Source: an uncultured Bacteroidales bacterium
Lineage (GTDB): Bacteria > Bacteroidota > Bacteroidia > Bacteroidales > F082
Assembly: GCA_900317155.1 (NCBI GenBank)
Contig: ONFO01000001.1
Location: 62,001-126,000, forward strand
Length of the DNA: 64,000 bases
Reading direction: 5' to 3'
The stretch's first letter is position 1, and the number at the start of each line of letters is the position of its first letter. Position numbers and translations under genes: made by a program. The notes under the pieces are model-generated. The model did no database searches. It had not been told where the DNA came from and was given only the letters and a program-made list of their open reading frames with translations. Shown here piece after piece: positions 51,916 to 60,307 of the stretch.

Positions 51916-54221
51916 GTTGTTTCAAAGAGCAAAGATACAAGATAAATGCAAGCAATTCACAACATGTTCCTAAGTCTGTTGACTTTCCGTGTTGTTGTTT
52001 CAAAGAGCAAAGATACAAGATAAATGCAAGCAATTCACAACACCCCGATTCTGTTATATTGCTCAATCTTGGTTGTTTCAAAGAGCAAAGATACAAGATA
52101 AATGCAAGCAATTCACAACGTTGGTGGTGATGAAGTTGACGACCAGCTGTTGTTTCAAAGAGCAAAGATACAAGATAAATGCAAGCAATTCACAACTCAT
52201 TTCCTGCAAATGTTTTTGATATTACTGTTGTTTCAAAGAGCAAAGATACAAGATAAATGCAAGCAATTCACAACAGTACTGTGTTTGCTGTTTCTGCATT
52301 ACTTGTTGTTTCAAAGAGCAAAGATACAAGATAAATGCAAGCAATTCACAACCGTATTCTAGTGAATTGCAATTTTCTTCATGTTGTTTCAAAGAGCAAA
52401 GATACAAGATAAATGCAAGCAATTCACAACAAATATGGCATTTCGTTAATGATATTAACGGTTGTTTCAAAGAGCAAAGATACAAGATAAATGCAAGCAA
52501 TTCACAACACTTCCTTTCTTGGGTGACCAAAGATGGCGGTTGTTTCAAAGAGCAAAGATACAAGATAAATGCAAGCAATTCACAACGGCATTGAGGGAAT
52601 CGCAACTGAAACAGCTGTTGTTTCAAAGAGCAAAGATACAAGATAAATGCAAGCAATTCACAACGTGTTCTCCTGCGTGGTGGTGCAGGCGTAGGTTGTT
52701 TCAAAGAGCAAAGATACAAGATAAATGCAAGCAATTCACAACAAAAATGGAACAGAGCGGACAAAACGGCTGGTTGTTTCAAAGAGCAAAGATACAAGAT
52801 AAATGCAAGCAATTCACAACATATTGAGAATTAGCATACCAATCAAGATAAGTTGTTTCAAAGAGCAAAGATACAAGATAAATGCAAGCAATTCACAACC
52901 TGCAGCTCACCAGAGTTACACATATCCTTGTTGTTTCAAAGAGCAAAGATACAAGATAAATGCAAGCAATTCACAACTCTCATGCTGAACTGGCTCGTCA
53001 TGATACGTTGTTTCAAAGAGCAAAGATACAAGATAAATGCAAGCAATTCACAACGTATGTGTTTCGGGCAAGGAGTGCAGACCAGTTGTTTCAAAGAGCA
53101 AAGATACAAGATAAATGCAAGCAATTCACAACGCATCGCCACGGCATCAGACACCGGACACGGTTGTTTCAAAGAGCAAAGATACAAGATAAATGCAAGC
53201 AATTCACAACAAAAGCGGGAACAACCTGACAGTCACCGTGGTTGTTTCAAAGAGCAAAGATACAAGATAAATGCAAGCAATTCACAACGAAGGTGAGGAT
53301 CGAGCCGGAGGCGGAGAGGTTGTTTCAAAGAGCAAAGATACAAGATAAATGCAAGCAATTCACAACCGTGTCCCTTTCGTGTTTTTCGTGTTTATTGTTG
53401 TTTCAAAGAGCAAAGATACAAGATAAATGCAAGCAATTCACAACTCAACTATTGAAGTCGTTATTGAAGTCGTTGTTGTTTCAAAGAGCAAAGATACAAG
53501 ATAAATGCAAGCAATTCACAACCGATGCCGTTGCGAATCACAGGCTCGATGAGTTGTTTCAAAGAGCAAAGATACAAGATAAATGCAAGCAATTCACAAC
53601 GAGTTTGTTCCAAGAGTTGAAAAACCTCCGTTGTTTCAAAGAGCAAAGATACAAGATAAATGCAAGCAATTCACAACCCTTTGTGCTCGCATTGGTTGCT
53701 ATTGTTGTTGTTTCAAAGAGCAAAGATACAAGATAAATGCAAGCAATTCACAACTGGTCTGCGGATTAACGGCTAAATTGCGGTTGTTTCAAAGAGCAAA
53801 GATACAAGATAAATGCAAGCAATTCACAACTGTGGGAAATTAGCCATTGTTTTCTATTTTGTTGTTTCAAAGAGCAAAGATACAAGATAAATGCAAGCAA
53901 TTCACAACTGGATAAATTGCAGGTCAACACTGCCGTTAGTTGTTTCAAAGAGCAAAGATACAAGATAAATGCAAGCAATTCACAACAAAAACTTGTGAAA
54001 CATAAATTGAGAACAGGTTGTTTCAAAGAGCAAAGATACAAGATAAATGCAAGCAATTCACAACTGCTGCGGTGCTATATACTGCGCCAAATTCGTTGTT
54101 TCAAAGAGCAAAGATACAAGATAAATGCAAGCAATTCACAACATCTTCGTGCTTTCTTCGTACCGTTCCGTAGGTTGTTTCAAAGAGCAAAGATACAAGA
54201 TAAATGCAAGCAATTCACAAC
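51916..54221 (-). CRISPR. Type II-C CRISPR array, 30 identical 48-bp repeats
   Basis: The repeat on plus starts GTTGTTTCAAAGAGC and ends CAAGCAATTCACAAC. The crRNA strand is minus, where it starts GTTGTGAATTGCTTGC. Thirty repeats begin at 51916, 51994, 52072, 52149, 52227 and onward to 54174 and look identical throughout. Spacers are mostly 30 bp (range 28-31); 29 lie between these repeats and a thirtieth (54222-54250) lies before the degenerate repeat. The 78-bp period is a multiple of three, which produces spurious open frames on both strands. Each repeat holds TATCTTTG on the minus strand (repeat offsets 15-22 counted on plus). Confidence 0.98.
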
Positions 54222-54250
54222 TTCGTTCACTTTCAGCATTTTTTTTAATT

Positions 54251-54298
54251 GTTGTTTCAAAGACCAAAAATACAAGTTTTTGAAAGCAAATTTTCAAT
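54251..54298 (-). repeat. Degenerate CRISPR repeat at the array end away from cas
   Basis: The first 26 plus-strand bases match the repeat except for two substitutions; the other half has diverged. On the minus strand the kept half contains TATTTTTG followed by the spacer-proximal TTTGAAACAAC. The lost half is the one that pairs with tracrRNA. It stands upstream of the first transcribed spacer (54222-54250). Confidence 0.85.
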
Positions 54299-54314
54299 CT
54301 TCAAGAAACTCTTG

Positions 54315-54322
54315 TATTTTTG
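54315..54322 (+). promoter_or_regulatory. -7 promoter element of the glycerophosphodiesterase gene
   Basis: TATTTTTG, 19 bp upstream of ATG 54342. It lies 16 bp beyond the degenerate repeat, leaving almost no room for a conventional array leader on this side. Confidence 0.6.
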
Positions 54323-54341
54323 CCCAATAATTCTGTTTGAC

Positions 54342-55187
54342 ATGAAAACGCTATCCAAATGTATTCTGCTTTTCCTTGCTGCCTTTTTGCTCCTCCCTAT
54401 GCTTCTGTCAGCTCAACAACCTCAAGATACCCTCAAAGCCAAGAAACTAGGCATCGTAGCCCATCGGGGTTTTCACCGCTCTGAAGGCTCGGCCGAAAAC
54501 AGCATCTTCTCCATGCAACATGCCTTTGCCAATGGCTTCGAAGGCACCGAATTTGATGTGCAGCTCACCTCCGACAATGTCGCCATCGTGTTTCACGATA
54601 GTAAAATGCAAGGCCACGTCATCTGTGACACACCTTTCGACACGTTACGTCAGTTGCAAGCGTTTACCTTGAAAAACGGTGAGACCGTCCCCACACTCGA
54701 CGAGTTTCTGGAAGCATGTTCCATCGCAATTAAGGAACAACTTCCTCTTGAAAAGCATACACAGTTGTTTTTTGAGATTAAGCCGCTGCAACGCAAGGAA
54801 CAACGCTATCATCTTCTCGGCCAAATCATTGAGGCCATAGGGAAATATCAACTTCACGACGACATTTTCTTCATCTCCTTCGACCTTGATGCTTGCGTGA
54901 TGATGGCCCAATTGCTGCCCGACATCCCTGTGGCCTACCTCGAAGGCGACCTCTCGCCCAAACAACTGCAAGAAAAGGGCATCACCGACATCGACTACCA
55001 TTGGAGCAAGTTCGCCGCCCATCCCGAATGGGTGAAGGAGGCGCACGACTTAGGCATGACCGTCAACGTGTGGACCGTCAACACGCCTGAAAAAGCTCTG
55101 GAGATGCTGCAATTGGGCGTGGACTACATCACCACCGATGAACCCCTTCAGATGCGGGAATGGTTAGGTCGAGCTATGACAGAATAA
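54342..55187 (+). CDS. Glycerophosphodiester phosphodiesterase family protein
   Basis: 281 aa with a signal peptide (CILLFLAAFLLLPMLLSAQ), so periplasmic. The GDPD TIM barrel shows IVAHRGFHRSEGSAENS (His/Arg pair and Glu-Asn), EGTEFDVQLTSDNVAIVFHD (metal-binding Glu/Asp and catalytic His), LFFEIKP and, near the end, VNVWTVNTPEKALEMLQLGVDYITTDEP. It hydrolyses glycerophosphodiesters to glycerol-3-phosphate and an alcohol. ATG 54342 is favoured because the longer frame would start inside the degenerate CRISPR repeat and upstream of the promoter. Confidence 0.92.
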   Translation: MKTLSKCILLFLAAFLLLPMLLSAQQPQDTLKAKKLGIVAHRGFHRSEGSAENSIFSMQHAFANGFEGTEFDVQLTSDNVAIVFHDSKMQGHVICDTPFDTLRQLQAFTLKNGETVPTLDEFLEACSIAIKEQLPLEKHTQLFFEIKPLQRKEQRYHLLGQIIEAIGKYQLHDDIFFISFDLDACVMMAQLLPDIPVAYLEGDLSPKQLQEKGITDIDYHWSKFAAHPEWVKEAHDLGMTVNVWTVNTPEKALEMLQLGVDYITTDEPLQMREWLGRAMTE

Positions 55188-55220
55188 TGTTTAATTTTGC
55201 AAATCACTAAAACATATACT

Positions 55221-56696
55221 ATGAACAAAACTATGCATATCCAAGAAGAGGCGGCGCGCTGCTTGCTGTGTGCCGATGCGCCGTGCAGCAAGGCCTGCAA
55301 GAATGGCGACCCGGCGCGCGCCATCCGTGCTATTAGATTCGGAAACGAAGCCATTGCGGGACAATGGCTTGACAAGTGCAACGAGGCCGAATTGCAAGCC
55401 GCTGAAAAAGCTTGTATCCACTATGACCGCCCCATCCGCATCAAGGAACTGGCGGCTGCCGTTAAGGGCACGAAACCACAAAAAGACTTGCCCAGCCTCG
55501 CCATCGACTTCTGCGGCATCCCTTGCGAGAATCCCTTCTTCCTCGCCTCGTCGGCCATCTGCACCAACTACGAGATGGTGGCACGGGCCTTTGAAGCAGG
55601 ATGGGCGGGCGTGTTCTACAAGACCATCTGCATGGAGGACATCCGCGAGGTGTCGCCGCGCTTCGATGCCGTCAGTGAGCCGGGACACTCCGATTTCTTC
55701 GGCTTCCGCAATATGGAACAGCTGAGCGAGAATCCCGTGGAGGTGGACTTCGACATCCTACGCAGGCTGAAAAAGGACTATTCCTCGAAAGTCGTCGTGG
55801 CCTCCATCATGGGCAATGCTGAGACGGAGTGGATTACGTTGGCCAAGATGGCCGAGGAAGCTGGCGTCGACGCGGTGGAGCTGAATTTCTCCTGCCCGCA
55901 GATGAAGTTGGCTGGCATGGGCAGCGACGTGGGGCAGAACTCTGAGCTGGTGCTGTTCTACACGGCCTATGTGAAACATAACGTCAAGATTCCTGTCATC
56001 CCCAAGATGACGCCCAACATCACCCAAATCAACCAGCCCGCCATGGCCGCCCACTTCGCCAGTGCCGATGCGGTGTCGGCCATCAATACCATCAAGAGCG
56101 TGACCATGAACAGTCGCGGTGCCGTGGCCGATAAGAAGACCGTCTCCGGGCTCTCAGGCCGCGCCGTGAAGCCTATCGCCTTGCGCCATATCCTCGAGAT
56201 GGCGAAGAACCCCATTTTCACTGCCACCAACAATGGCAAACGTATTGAACTGAGTGGCATTGGTGGCATCGAGAACTGGCGTGATGCATTGGAGTTCATC
56301 CAGCTGGGCTGCAGCAACGTGCAGGTGTGCACCGCCGTGATGCAGTACGGCTACCGCATCATCGACGATCTTGTACTGGGGCTGCAAAACTATATGGCAG
56401 AACGCGATGTCGAGCACCTGTCGGATCTGGTAGGCGAGGAGCTGCCCAATTTCGACACGCCCACCAACCTCGACCGCGACACCATTGTGTATCCCACCTT
56501 CGACCGTGAGCGGTGTATCGGCTGCGGCCGTTGCTACACCTCCTGCCAAGACGGTGGCCATCAAGCGATTTCCTTCGATGCCGATCTGCGTCAGCCGCAT
56601 CTCGATGGAAAGCGTTGTGTGGGCTGCCACCTTTGTCGACTCGTCTGTCCCACAGGTGCCATCGGCGTGGCGAAACGCATTGCAAAGAAGGAATAA
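55221..56696 (+). CDS. PreA-like dihydropyrimidine dehydrogenase with extra N-terminal iron-sulfur domain
   Basis: 491 aa. The core (about 90-400) is the flavin TIM barrel of dihydropyrimidine/dihydroorotate dehydrogenases, with NPFFLASSAICTN, ELNFSCPQM and GIGGIENWRDALEFI. The C-terminus has two ferredoxin clusters, CIGCGRCYTSC and CVGCHLCRLVCP. PreA is usually about 410-430 aa. Here about 80 N-terminal residues with CLLCADAPCSKAC resemble the iron-sulfur entry domain normally found in PreT or in eukaryotic DPD. No PreT partner is next door. Substrate, probably uracil/thymine, is by family only. A -7 element TAATTTTG lies at 55192-55199. Confidence 0.85.
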   Translation: MNKTMHIQEEAARCLLCADAPCSKACKNGDPARAIRAIRFGNEAIAGQWLDKCNEAELQAAEKACIHYDRPIRIKELAAAVKGTKPQKDLPSLAIDFCGIPCENPFFLASSAICTNYEMVARAFEAGWAGVFYKTICMEDIREVSPRFDAVSEPGHSDFFGFRNMEQLSENPVEVDFDILRRLKKDYSSKVVVASIMGNAETEWITLAKMAEEAGVDAVELNFSCPQMKLAGMGSDVGQNSELVLFYTAYVKHNVKIPVIPKMTPNITQINQPAMAAHFASADAVSAINTIKSVTMNSRGAVADKKTVSGLSGRAVKPIALRHILEMAKNPIFTATNNGKRIELSGIGGIENWRDALEFIQLGCSNVQVCTAVMQYGYRIIDDLVLGLQNYMAERDVEHLSDLVGEELPNFDTPTNLDRDTIVYPTFDRERCIGCGRCYTSCQDGGHQAISFDADLRQPHLDGKRCVGCHLCRLVCPTGAIGVAKRIAKKE

Positions 56697-56719
56697 AATG
56701 AACGATTAAAACAGACTGG

Positions 56720-56852
56720 GATTCCCTAATTGGAATGGAGAATTCGTCCAACTAAAATGCGGCGGCATGTAGCGTTTACACCGGGTAAACATCACTTGCC
56801 GCCGCTTATTATACGAGTACATTACTCCATTCCCCGATGGGGAATCTATGCC
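56720..56852. repeat. Cluster of palindromes in the intergenic region
   Basis: Three features: ATTCC-CTAATT-GGAAT near 56721; a long hairpin GCGGCGGCA (56759-56767) / TGCCGCCGC (56797-56805) with an inner GTTTAC/GTAAAC; and ATTCCCC-GAT-GGGGAAT followed by CTATG near 56829-56850. The last shares GGAATCTATG with the 53-bp in-frame elements. The large hairpin may also end the two convergent transcripts. Confidence 0.6.
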
Positions 56853-56856
56853 AGCT

Positions 56857-59277
56857 TTAGAACCTCAGCGTCAAATTCCCCATGACATGGAAACCTGCCA
56901 TCGGGATGAAACCGATTTGGTAGTAACGGTTGTCGTTGGGGTGACCGTAGCTGTCGCAGATAGCAGAATAGACCCAGCCGCTGGCAGCGTAACGCTTGTT
57001 GAAGATGTTGTTGAAGTTCACTTTCACGATGGCTTCCTTGACGACCTTCTTGGGCTTCAGGGTGTAGCCAAGGCTCACGTTCGAGGTGCTATAGGCTGGC
57101 AGTGAACGATCCAGATTTTGGGTGTTGTCGAGATACATGCGTGAGACGTAGTTCGTGTGCCAGACGGCCTCGAAGCCTTTGTGGTGGAAAGTGATGAAGC
57201 CGTTCAAGATGGCCGAAGGCGAGAAGGCCAAGGTCGAGTTGTCGTAGTGAATGACATCGAAGCCATCGCCATCGTAGGCATTGCCGTTGGCATCGGTGTT
57301 GCCTTCCCAATCGTCCCAGTTCTCGACATATTCGTCGAAGTCTTTGATCTTGTTTCTGCTCAAGGCAGCGTTGGCCTCGATGGTCAACCATTTGGTGGCG
57401 TTCACGCCTGCTTGCAATTCCACGCCCATGCGGTACGAATCCTTGATGTTGGTGGTCAGGGCCTCACCGATGTCGCTCACCGCGCCGGTCTGTACGAACT
57501 GGTTGGTGTAGTCCATATAATAGAGGTTGGCGCCTGCCTGCCAGATGTTGCCGTTGTAGTTGTAACCAAGTTCATAGTCAAGGAGTTGTTCGGGCTTGGG
57601 GAAGGGATAGGAGCCGTTGTCGGTGAAGTTGTTACGCTCGGGCTCGCGGTGGCTCAAGGCTACCGAACCGTAGATGTGATGGTCGTTTTTGTTCCATGAG
57701 ATGCCACCTTTCGGGTTGAAGAAATGATAGGTCTGATGGATGTCCAAAGGCTGGTTGTAGTAACCGCTCTCGTCGTCGTAGAACTTATCGTTGATGCCGT
57801 CGGTCTTGTAGTCCACATAGCGGTATTGCAAGTCACCGAAGAGGCTCCAATGCTCGGTGATGTTGTAGGCGGCTTTCACAAAGGCGCTGCCATCGAGTTT
57901 GTGGGCATCGGAGTCGTAGTATTTGTGTTTGCCGTTGGTGAGGTATTTGTTGGCGACATCGGGGTTGGCAATGTAAGTGACATAGCCGAAGTGGTTGCCG
58001 TCGAATTTTTGCAGCGATAGGCCGCCGATGACATCCCATCTCTCATCCTTGTAGTTGGCGTTCCAATTGAGGCCGTAGGTGTGTTGGGTGAGGCCTTTCC
58101 TGCGCACGAAGTCGGTCCTTTTCACTTGGTTGCCTTCAGCATCGTAGTAAGTCATGCCGAATTTCGAGAGCTTGTTGTTGGGACGGAACTCTTCGTAGTA
58201 GCCATAGCCGTAGGTGTAGTGCAAAGTGGCCGAGGTCTTCCAGTGTTCGTTGATGTTCCAAGCGGCGGAGAGGAGGTTGTGGTCCTGCCAGAAGTTGTCG
58301 GTGGTACGATTCCAGAAAGTACCATCGTTCATTTGGTAGCGTTGGGTCATGTAGTGGCCGTTTTCGTCTTTGACGAAGTTGCCGTCATCATCGGTGACGA
58401 GGTATTCGTATAGCGAGTTGTATTGTCCCAGGCCCACGTTCCACAAGTCGGCGTAGGTCTTGATGCCGGTGTGCTCGCCGTATGTGCCATCCATGAGGCT
58501 GAGGTCGTCGTTGCCTGCCACGACACCGTTCCAGGCTTGTCCGGTCTTCTCGAAGTTGCCGATGTTCTTGTAGCGGAGCTGGAAGTTGTTATTAATAAAG
58601 GTGATGCCGCCATAATAGCTTCCGCTGCGACCCTTGGTGCCATGAATGAAGCCGTCGGTGTGGGTCTCATGGTAGGCGCCATCGATGATGAGGTGGTTCC
58701 ACAAGAGACCAGTTGATGCTTTTGCACCGAAGTTGAGCGTGTTGAACGAGCCGTAGGACCCTGTGATTTCGGCACTCGGCACGAAGGAAGGCGTTGCCGA
58801 CGACAAGGCCACTGTGCCGCCAAAGGCGCCATCGCCATTAGTGGAGGTGCCCACGCCGCGTTGGATTTGCACCGAGCCCAACAGCGAGCCATAGCTGTTC
58901 ATGTTGGCCCAGAACACGCACTGGTCTTCGGGTGAGTTAAGCGACACACCGTCAAGGGTGACGTTGATGCGTGAGTCGCCGGCGCCACGGATGCGCATGT
59001 AGCTGGTGCCAGTGCCTACACCGTTCTCGCTCCATGCAAGGATGCCAGGTGACTTGGCGAACAGGAAGGGCAGCTCCTGACCCGTCTTTGAGAAGTCGTT
59101 CAGTTCCGCTTTCTCGATGTTGGTGACGGCAAAAGGTGCGTTTTTCTGAACGCGCACGCCGCTGACTACCACTTCGTTAAGCGTTTCGTAGTTGGTAGTG
59201 TCGATTACTACTGTGTTTTGAGCATTCACATTTGCCGCGATAAACAATGCGGCGACAACAAAAGAAAATCTTTTCAT
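56857..59277 (-). CDS. TonB-dependent receptor, probably for thiamine or a related compound
   Basis: 806 aa. A signal peptide (FVVAALFIAANVNAQ) leads to a TonB-box-like segment (NEVVVSGVRV), a plug domain (about 45-160; SYMRIRGAGDSRINVTLDGV, GVGTSTNGDGAFGGTVAL) and a 22-strand-type barrel ending FHVMGNLTLRF. No carboxypeptidase-like extension or SusD partner is present, so this is not a glycan (SusC) system. A complete TPP riboswitch lies in its leader. In Bacteroidota such receptors import thiamine or precursors (established for the OMR-type class), so the ligand is inferred from regulation. Confidence 0.88.
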   Translation of the reverse strand: MKRFSFVVAALFIAANVNAQNTVVIDTTNYETLNEVVVSGVRVQKNAPFAVTNIEKAELNDFSKTGQELPFLFAKSPGILAWSENGVGTGTSYMRIRGAGDSRINVTLDGVSLNSPEDQCVFWANMNSYGSLLGSVQIQRGVGTSTNGDGAFGGTVALSSATPSFVPSAEITGSYGSFNTLNFGAKASTGLLWNHLIIDGAYHETHTDGFIHGTKGRSGSYYGGITFINNNFQLRYKNIGNFEKTGQAWNGVVAGNDDLSLMDGTYGEHTGIKTYADLWNVGLGQYNSLYEYLVTDDDGNFVKDENGHYMTQRYQMNDGTFWNRTTDNFWQDHNLLSAAWNINEHWKTSATLHYTYGYGYYEEFRPNNKLSKFGMTYYDAEGNQVKRTDFVRRKGLTQHTYGLNWNANYKDERWDVIGGLSLQKFDGNHFGYVTYIANPDVANKYLTNGKHKYYDSDAHKLDGSAFVKAAYNITEHWSLFGDLQYRYVDYKTDGINDKFYDDESGYYNQPLDIHQTYHFFNPKGGISWNKNDHHIYGSVALSHREPERNNFTDNGSYPFPKPEQLLDYELGYNYNGNIWQAGANLYYMDYTNQFVQTGAVSDIGEALTTNIKDSYRMGVELQAGVNATKWLTIEANAALSRNKIKDFDEYVENWDDWEGNTDANGNAYDGDGFDVIHYDNSTLAFSPSAILNGFITFHHKGFEAVWHTNYVSRMYLDNTQNLDRSLPAYSTSNVSLGYTLKPKKVVKEAIVKVNFNNIFNKRYAASGWVYSAICDSYGHPNDNRYYQIGFIPMAGFHVMGNLTLRF

Positions 59278-59330
59278 CTCTTGAACTTTTAATTTATAAA
59301 ATGTGAAGGGGAATGCTTGAATCTATCCAA

Positions 59331-59413
59331 TCCCTACGCCGGCATTATCCGGATCAGGTTAGAGGGTATGTTCTCAGCCGTTTCACCCTGCCAAAGCAGG
59401 AAAGGCACCCCTT
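59331..59413 (-). promoter_or_regulatory. TPP riboswitch (THI element)
   Basis: On the minus strand the conserved blocks appear in order: GGGGTGCC, GGCTGAGA, TACCC, CCTGATCCGGATAATGCC and GCGTAGGGA. It lies 54 bp upstream of the TonB receptor ATG and behind a -7 element at 59427-59434. High thiamine pyrophosphate should shut off the receptor. Confidence 0.96.
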
Positions 59414-59426
59414 TGTAATTCTGCGG

Positions 59427-59475
59427 CAAAAATAGGAATTATTTTCGGAACGATGATAAAAAAGTGTTATTTTTG
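59427..59475. promoter_or_regulatory. Divergent promoters of the TonB receptor and the four-helix-bundle gene
   Basis: Minus-strand TATTTTTG at 59427-59434 drives the riboswitch and receptor. Plus-strand TATTTTTG at 59468-59475 lies 24 bp before the ATG at 59500. Confidence 0.65.
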
Positions 59476-59499
59476 CTAGATAAAACAAAGGCAAACGAG

Positions 59500-60237
59500 A
59501 TGCAGATTAATCGATTTGGATATTATTGGCTGGATACATGGGTGATGGCCAATGTCATACAATTGGCTACGCAAGACTTTTGCGCCCGCAATCTCAATCA
59601 CATCAACGATCCTTGCGGGCGGCAGTACGACCAAATGACACAGGCAGCACGGTCAGTTCCAGCCAACATTGCTGAAGGCAATTCGCGACATTCAACTTCA
59701 AAAGAAACCGAAATGCGCCTTACAGATGTGGCTCGTGCAAGTTTGTCAGAATTAGCCAACGACTATGTGAATTGGCTCATGCGACATGAGGAGATTCCGT
59801 GGTCAGTGAAGTCAGAAGAGCACCAAAATGTAAGCAACATTCACCTCGACCATCCCACTTATAAAGACGATGTGCAACACCTTAGCAGCATTCACATTCT
59901 GAAACAGAAACATAAATTTGATGCATGGCTTTGTTCCAAAAACTCAATGACTGAAGCCAACTGCTTGCTTGTCCTTTGCAATCGTCTTATTATGATGCTG
60001 GGCAAACAAATTGAGAACCAACTTGAGGCATTCAAAGAAGAAGGAGGCTTTTCTGAAGCTTTGTCAGCCGAAAGAATAGCCCGCAGGGCGGAGCAAAGTG
60101 CCCAAACCGATGCGCCCCTTTGTCCAAAATGCGGTAAGCCGATGATAAAGCCTATGGCCAAAAAGGGCAAAAACGCTGGTAATGCCTTTTGGAGTTGCTC
60201 AAGCTATCCAGAATGCGATGGAACGAGGAGCGTTTGA
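59500..60237 (+). CDS. Four-helix-bundle (S23-like) protein fused to a topoisomerase-type zinc finger
   Basis: 245 aa. The N-terminal half (about 10-120) is the four-helix-bundle fold of 23S-rRNA intervening-sequence proteins, with QMTQAARSVPANIAEGNSR as its signature. A middle helical region (about 130-190) contains CNRLIMMLGKQIENQLEAF. The C-terminus is a four-cysteine zinc finger of the topoisomerase I type (CPKCGKPM ... FWSCSSYPECDG). The fusion points to nucleic-acid binding; the role is unknown. ATG 59500 is favoured over the frame opening at 59464, which lies upstream of the promoter box. Confidence 0.8.
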   Translation: MQINRFGYYWLDTWVMANVIQLATQDFCARNLNHINDPCGRQYDQMTQAARSVPANIAEGNSRHSTSKETEMRLTDVARASLSELANDYVNWLMRHEEIPWSVKSEEHQNVSNIHLDHPTYKDDVQHLSSIHILKQKHKFDAWLCSKNSMTEANCLLVLCNRLIMMLGKQIENQLEAFKEEGGFSEALSAERIARRAEQSAQTDAPLCPKCGKPMIKPMAKKGKNAGNAFWSCSSYPECDGTRSV

Positions 60238-60307
60238 GCCTTTCATATTGGTCTTTCGTAATAACGTAAAAACTAATGACGGAATAACGATAAACACAAC
60301 GAGTCAA

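Noticed and set aside
51878..53843. Open frames up to about 196 codons on both strands across the CRISPR array
   Set aside because: They are the 48-bp repeat translated over and over. The 78-bp period is divisible by three, so frames stay open without any coding function.
54251..54310. The degenerate repeat plus the following CAAGA-AAC-TCTTG hairpin as a possible tracrRNA
   Set aside because: Its pairing half is too diverged and lacks a terminator, whereas 45730-45815 has a near-perfect anti-repeat, promoter and terminator.
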